A stretch of DNA of 22,923 bases. Source: JALRLA01 sp046047755. GTDB lineage: Bacteria > Bacteroidota > Bacteroidia > NS11-12g > UBA955. Of this stretch, positions 22,856-22,923 are shown one piece after another (the stretch's first letter is position 1; each line of letters starts with the position of its first letter). Where the stretch lies: assembly GCA_046047755.1 (NCBI GenBank), contig JBJOHK010000059.1, forward strand, positions 1 through 22,923, given 5' to 3'. A program made the translations under genes and the position numbers. The notes under the pieces were generated by a model. That model was not told where the DNA came from. It was given only the letters and a program-made list of their open reading frames with translations, and did not search any database.

Positions 22856-22923
22856 TCAGGGAATAAACACTTTGAAGGCGATGGCTTGTTTTTCATTGGT
22901 TCCCTGAACAAAGTAGATACCAC
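22856..22923 (-). CDS. C-terminal end of a T9SS-sorted secreted protein
   Basis: Only the last 22 codons are inside the window. They read GIYFVQGTNEKQ followed by AIAFKVFIP and tandem TGA stops. The GxYxVQ...KVxxx pattern is the end of a type A type IX secretion sorting domain, which is recognised at the outer membrane and removed on export. The function of the protein lies upstream, outside the window. The 65 bp between this stop and the beta-CASP start contain that gene's promoter. Confidence 0.6.
   Translation of the reverse strand, partial: GIYFVQGTNEKQAIAFKVFIP

Overview
The window looks like chromosome from a member of the Bacteroidota, most likely Flavobacteriales-like. The sequence evidence is: a GldH-type gliding-motility lipoprotein gene, a type IX secretion (T9SS) sorting-domain tail at the right edge, a large Ig-like secreted protein at the left edge, near absence of Shine-Dalgarno sequences, and the Bacteroidota -7 promoter element TAnnTTTG in front of nearly every transcription unit. 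I see no insertion sequence, phage, tRNA, rRNA or CRISPR array. Gene density is high and no gene-free stretch exceeds about 175 bp.

Layout: (1) 1-1073, minus, the N-terminal part of a secreted Big_2-type protein. (2) 1202-5689, a peroxide-defence locus: oxyR on the minus strand, divergent from a 2-Cys peroxiredoxin, a thioredoxin, a small uncharacterised protein (DUF6952-like) and a signal-peptide-bearing catalase-peroxidase KatG, closed by a strong terminator. A perfect inverted repeat of LysR type sits over the oxyR -7 box. (3) 5748-7298, minus, rbfA followed by an FtsX/LolC-E-like permease. (4) 7452-10274, carB without its allosteric C-terminal domain, then a 100-codon orphan gene on the minus strand. 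(5) 10738-14096, phosphate uptake: PhoU-like DUF47 protein, Pit transporter, terminator, then a phosphate-porin gene that has lost its 5' end. (6) 14122-16651, pyrE and a Nudix gene whose start codons overlap on opposite strands, then a stand-alone B12-binding subunit and an enoyl-CoA hydratase. (7) 16708-19808, rpoN (sigma-54) and asnS, divergent from overlapping promoters. (8) 19869-22790, minus, a beta-CASP metallo-hydrolase, lpxK and gldH in one tight operon. (9) 22856-22923, minus, the last 22 codons of a T9SS-sorted protein.

Most genes are housekeeping. I did not find a clearly new multi-gene system. The most unusual signals are in gene starts and boundaries: three genes (rbfA, the B12-binding gene, the beta-CASP hydrolase) have TAnnTTTG ending exactly 4 bp before ATG, which predicts leaderless mRNAs; pyrE and the Nudix gene appear to be driven by inverted promoters that each lie inside the other's coding sequence; and the porin remnant's reading frame runs directly out of the Pit terminator. 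The oxyR-prx-trx-DUF6952-katG cluster contains one member of unknown role. Promoter calls rest on motif matches; transcription starts are estimated, not measured.
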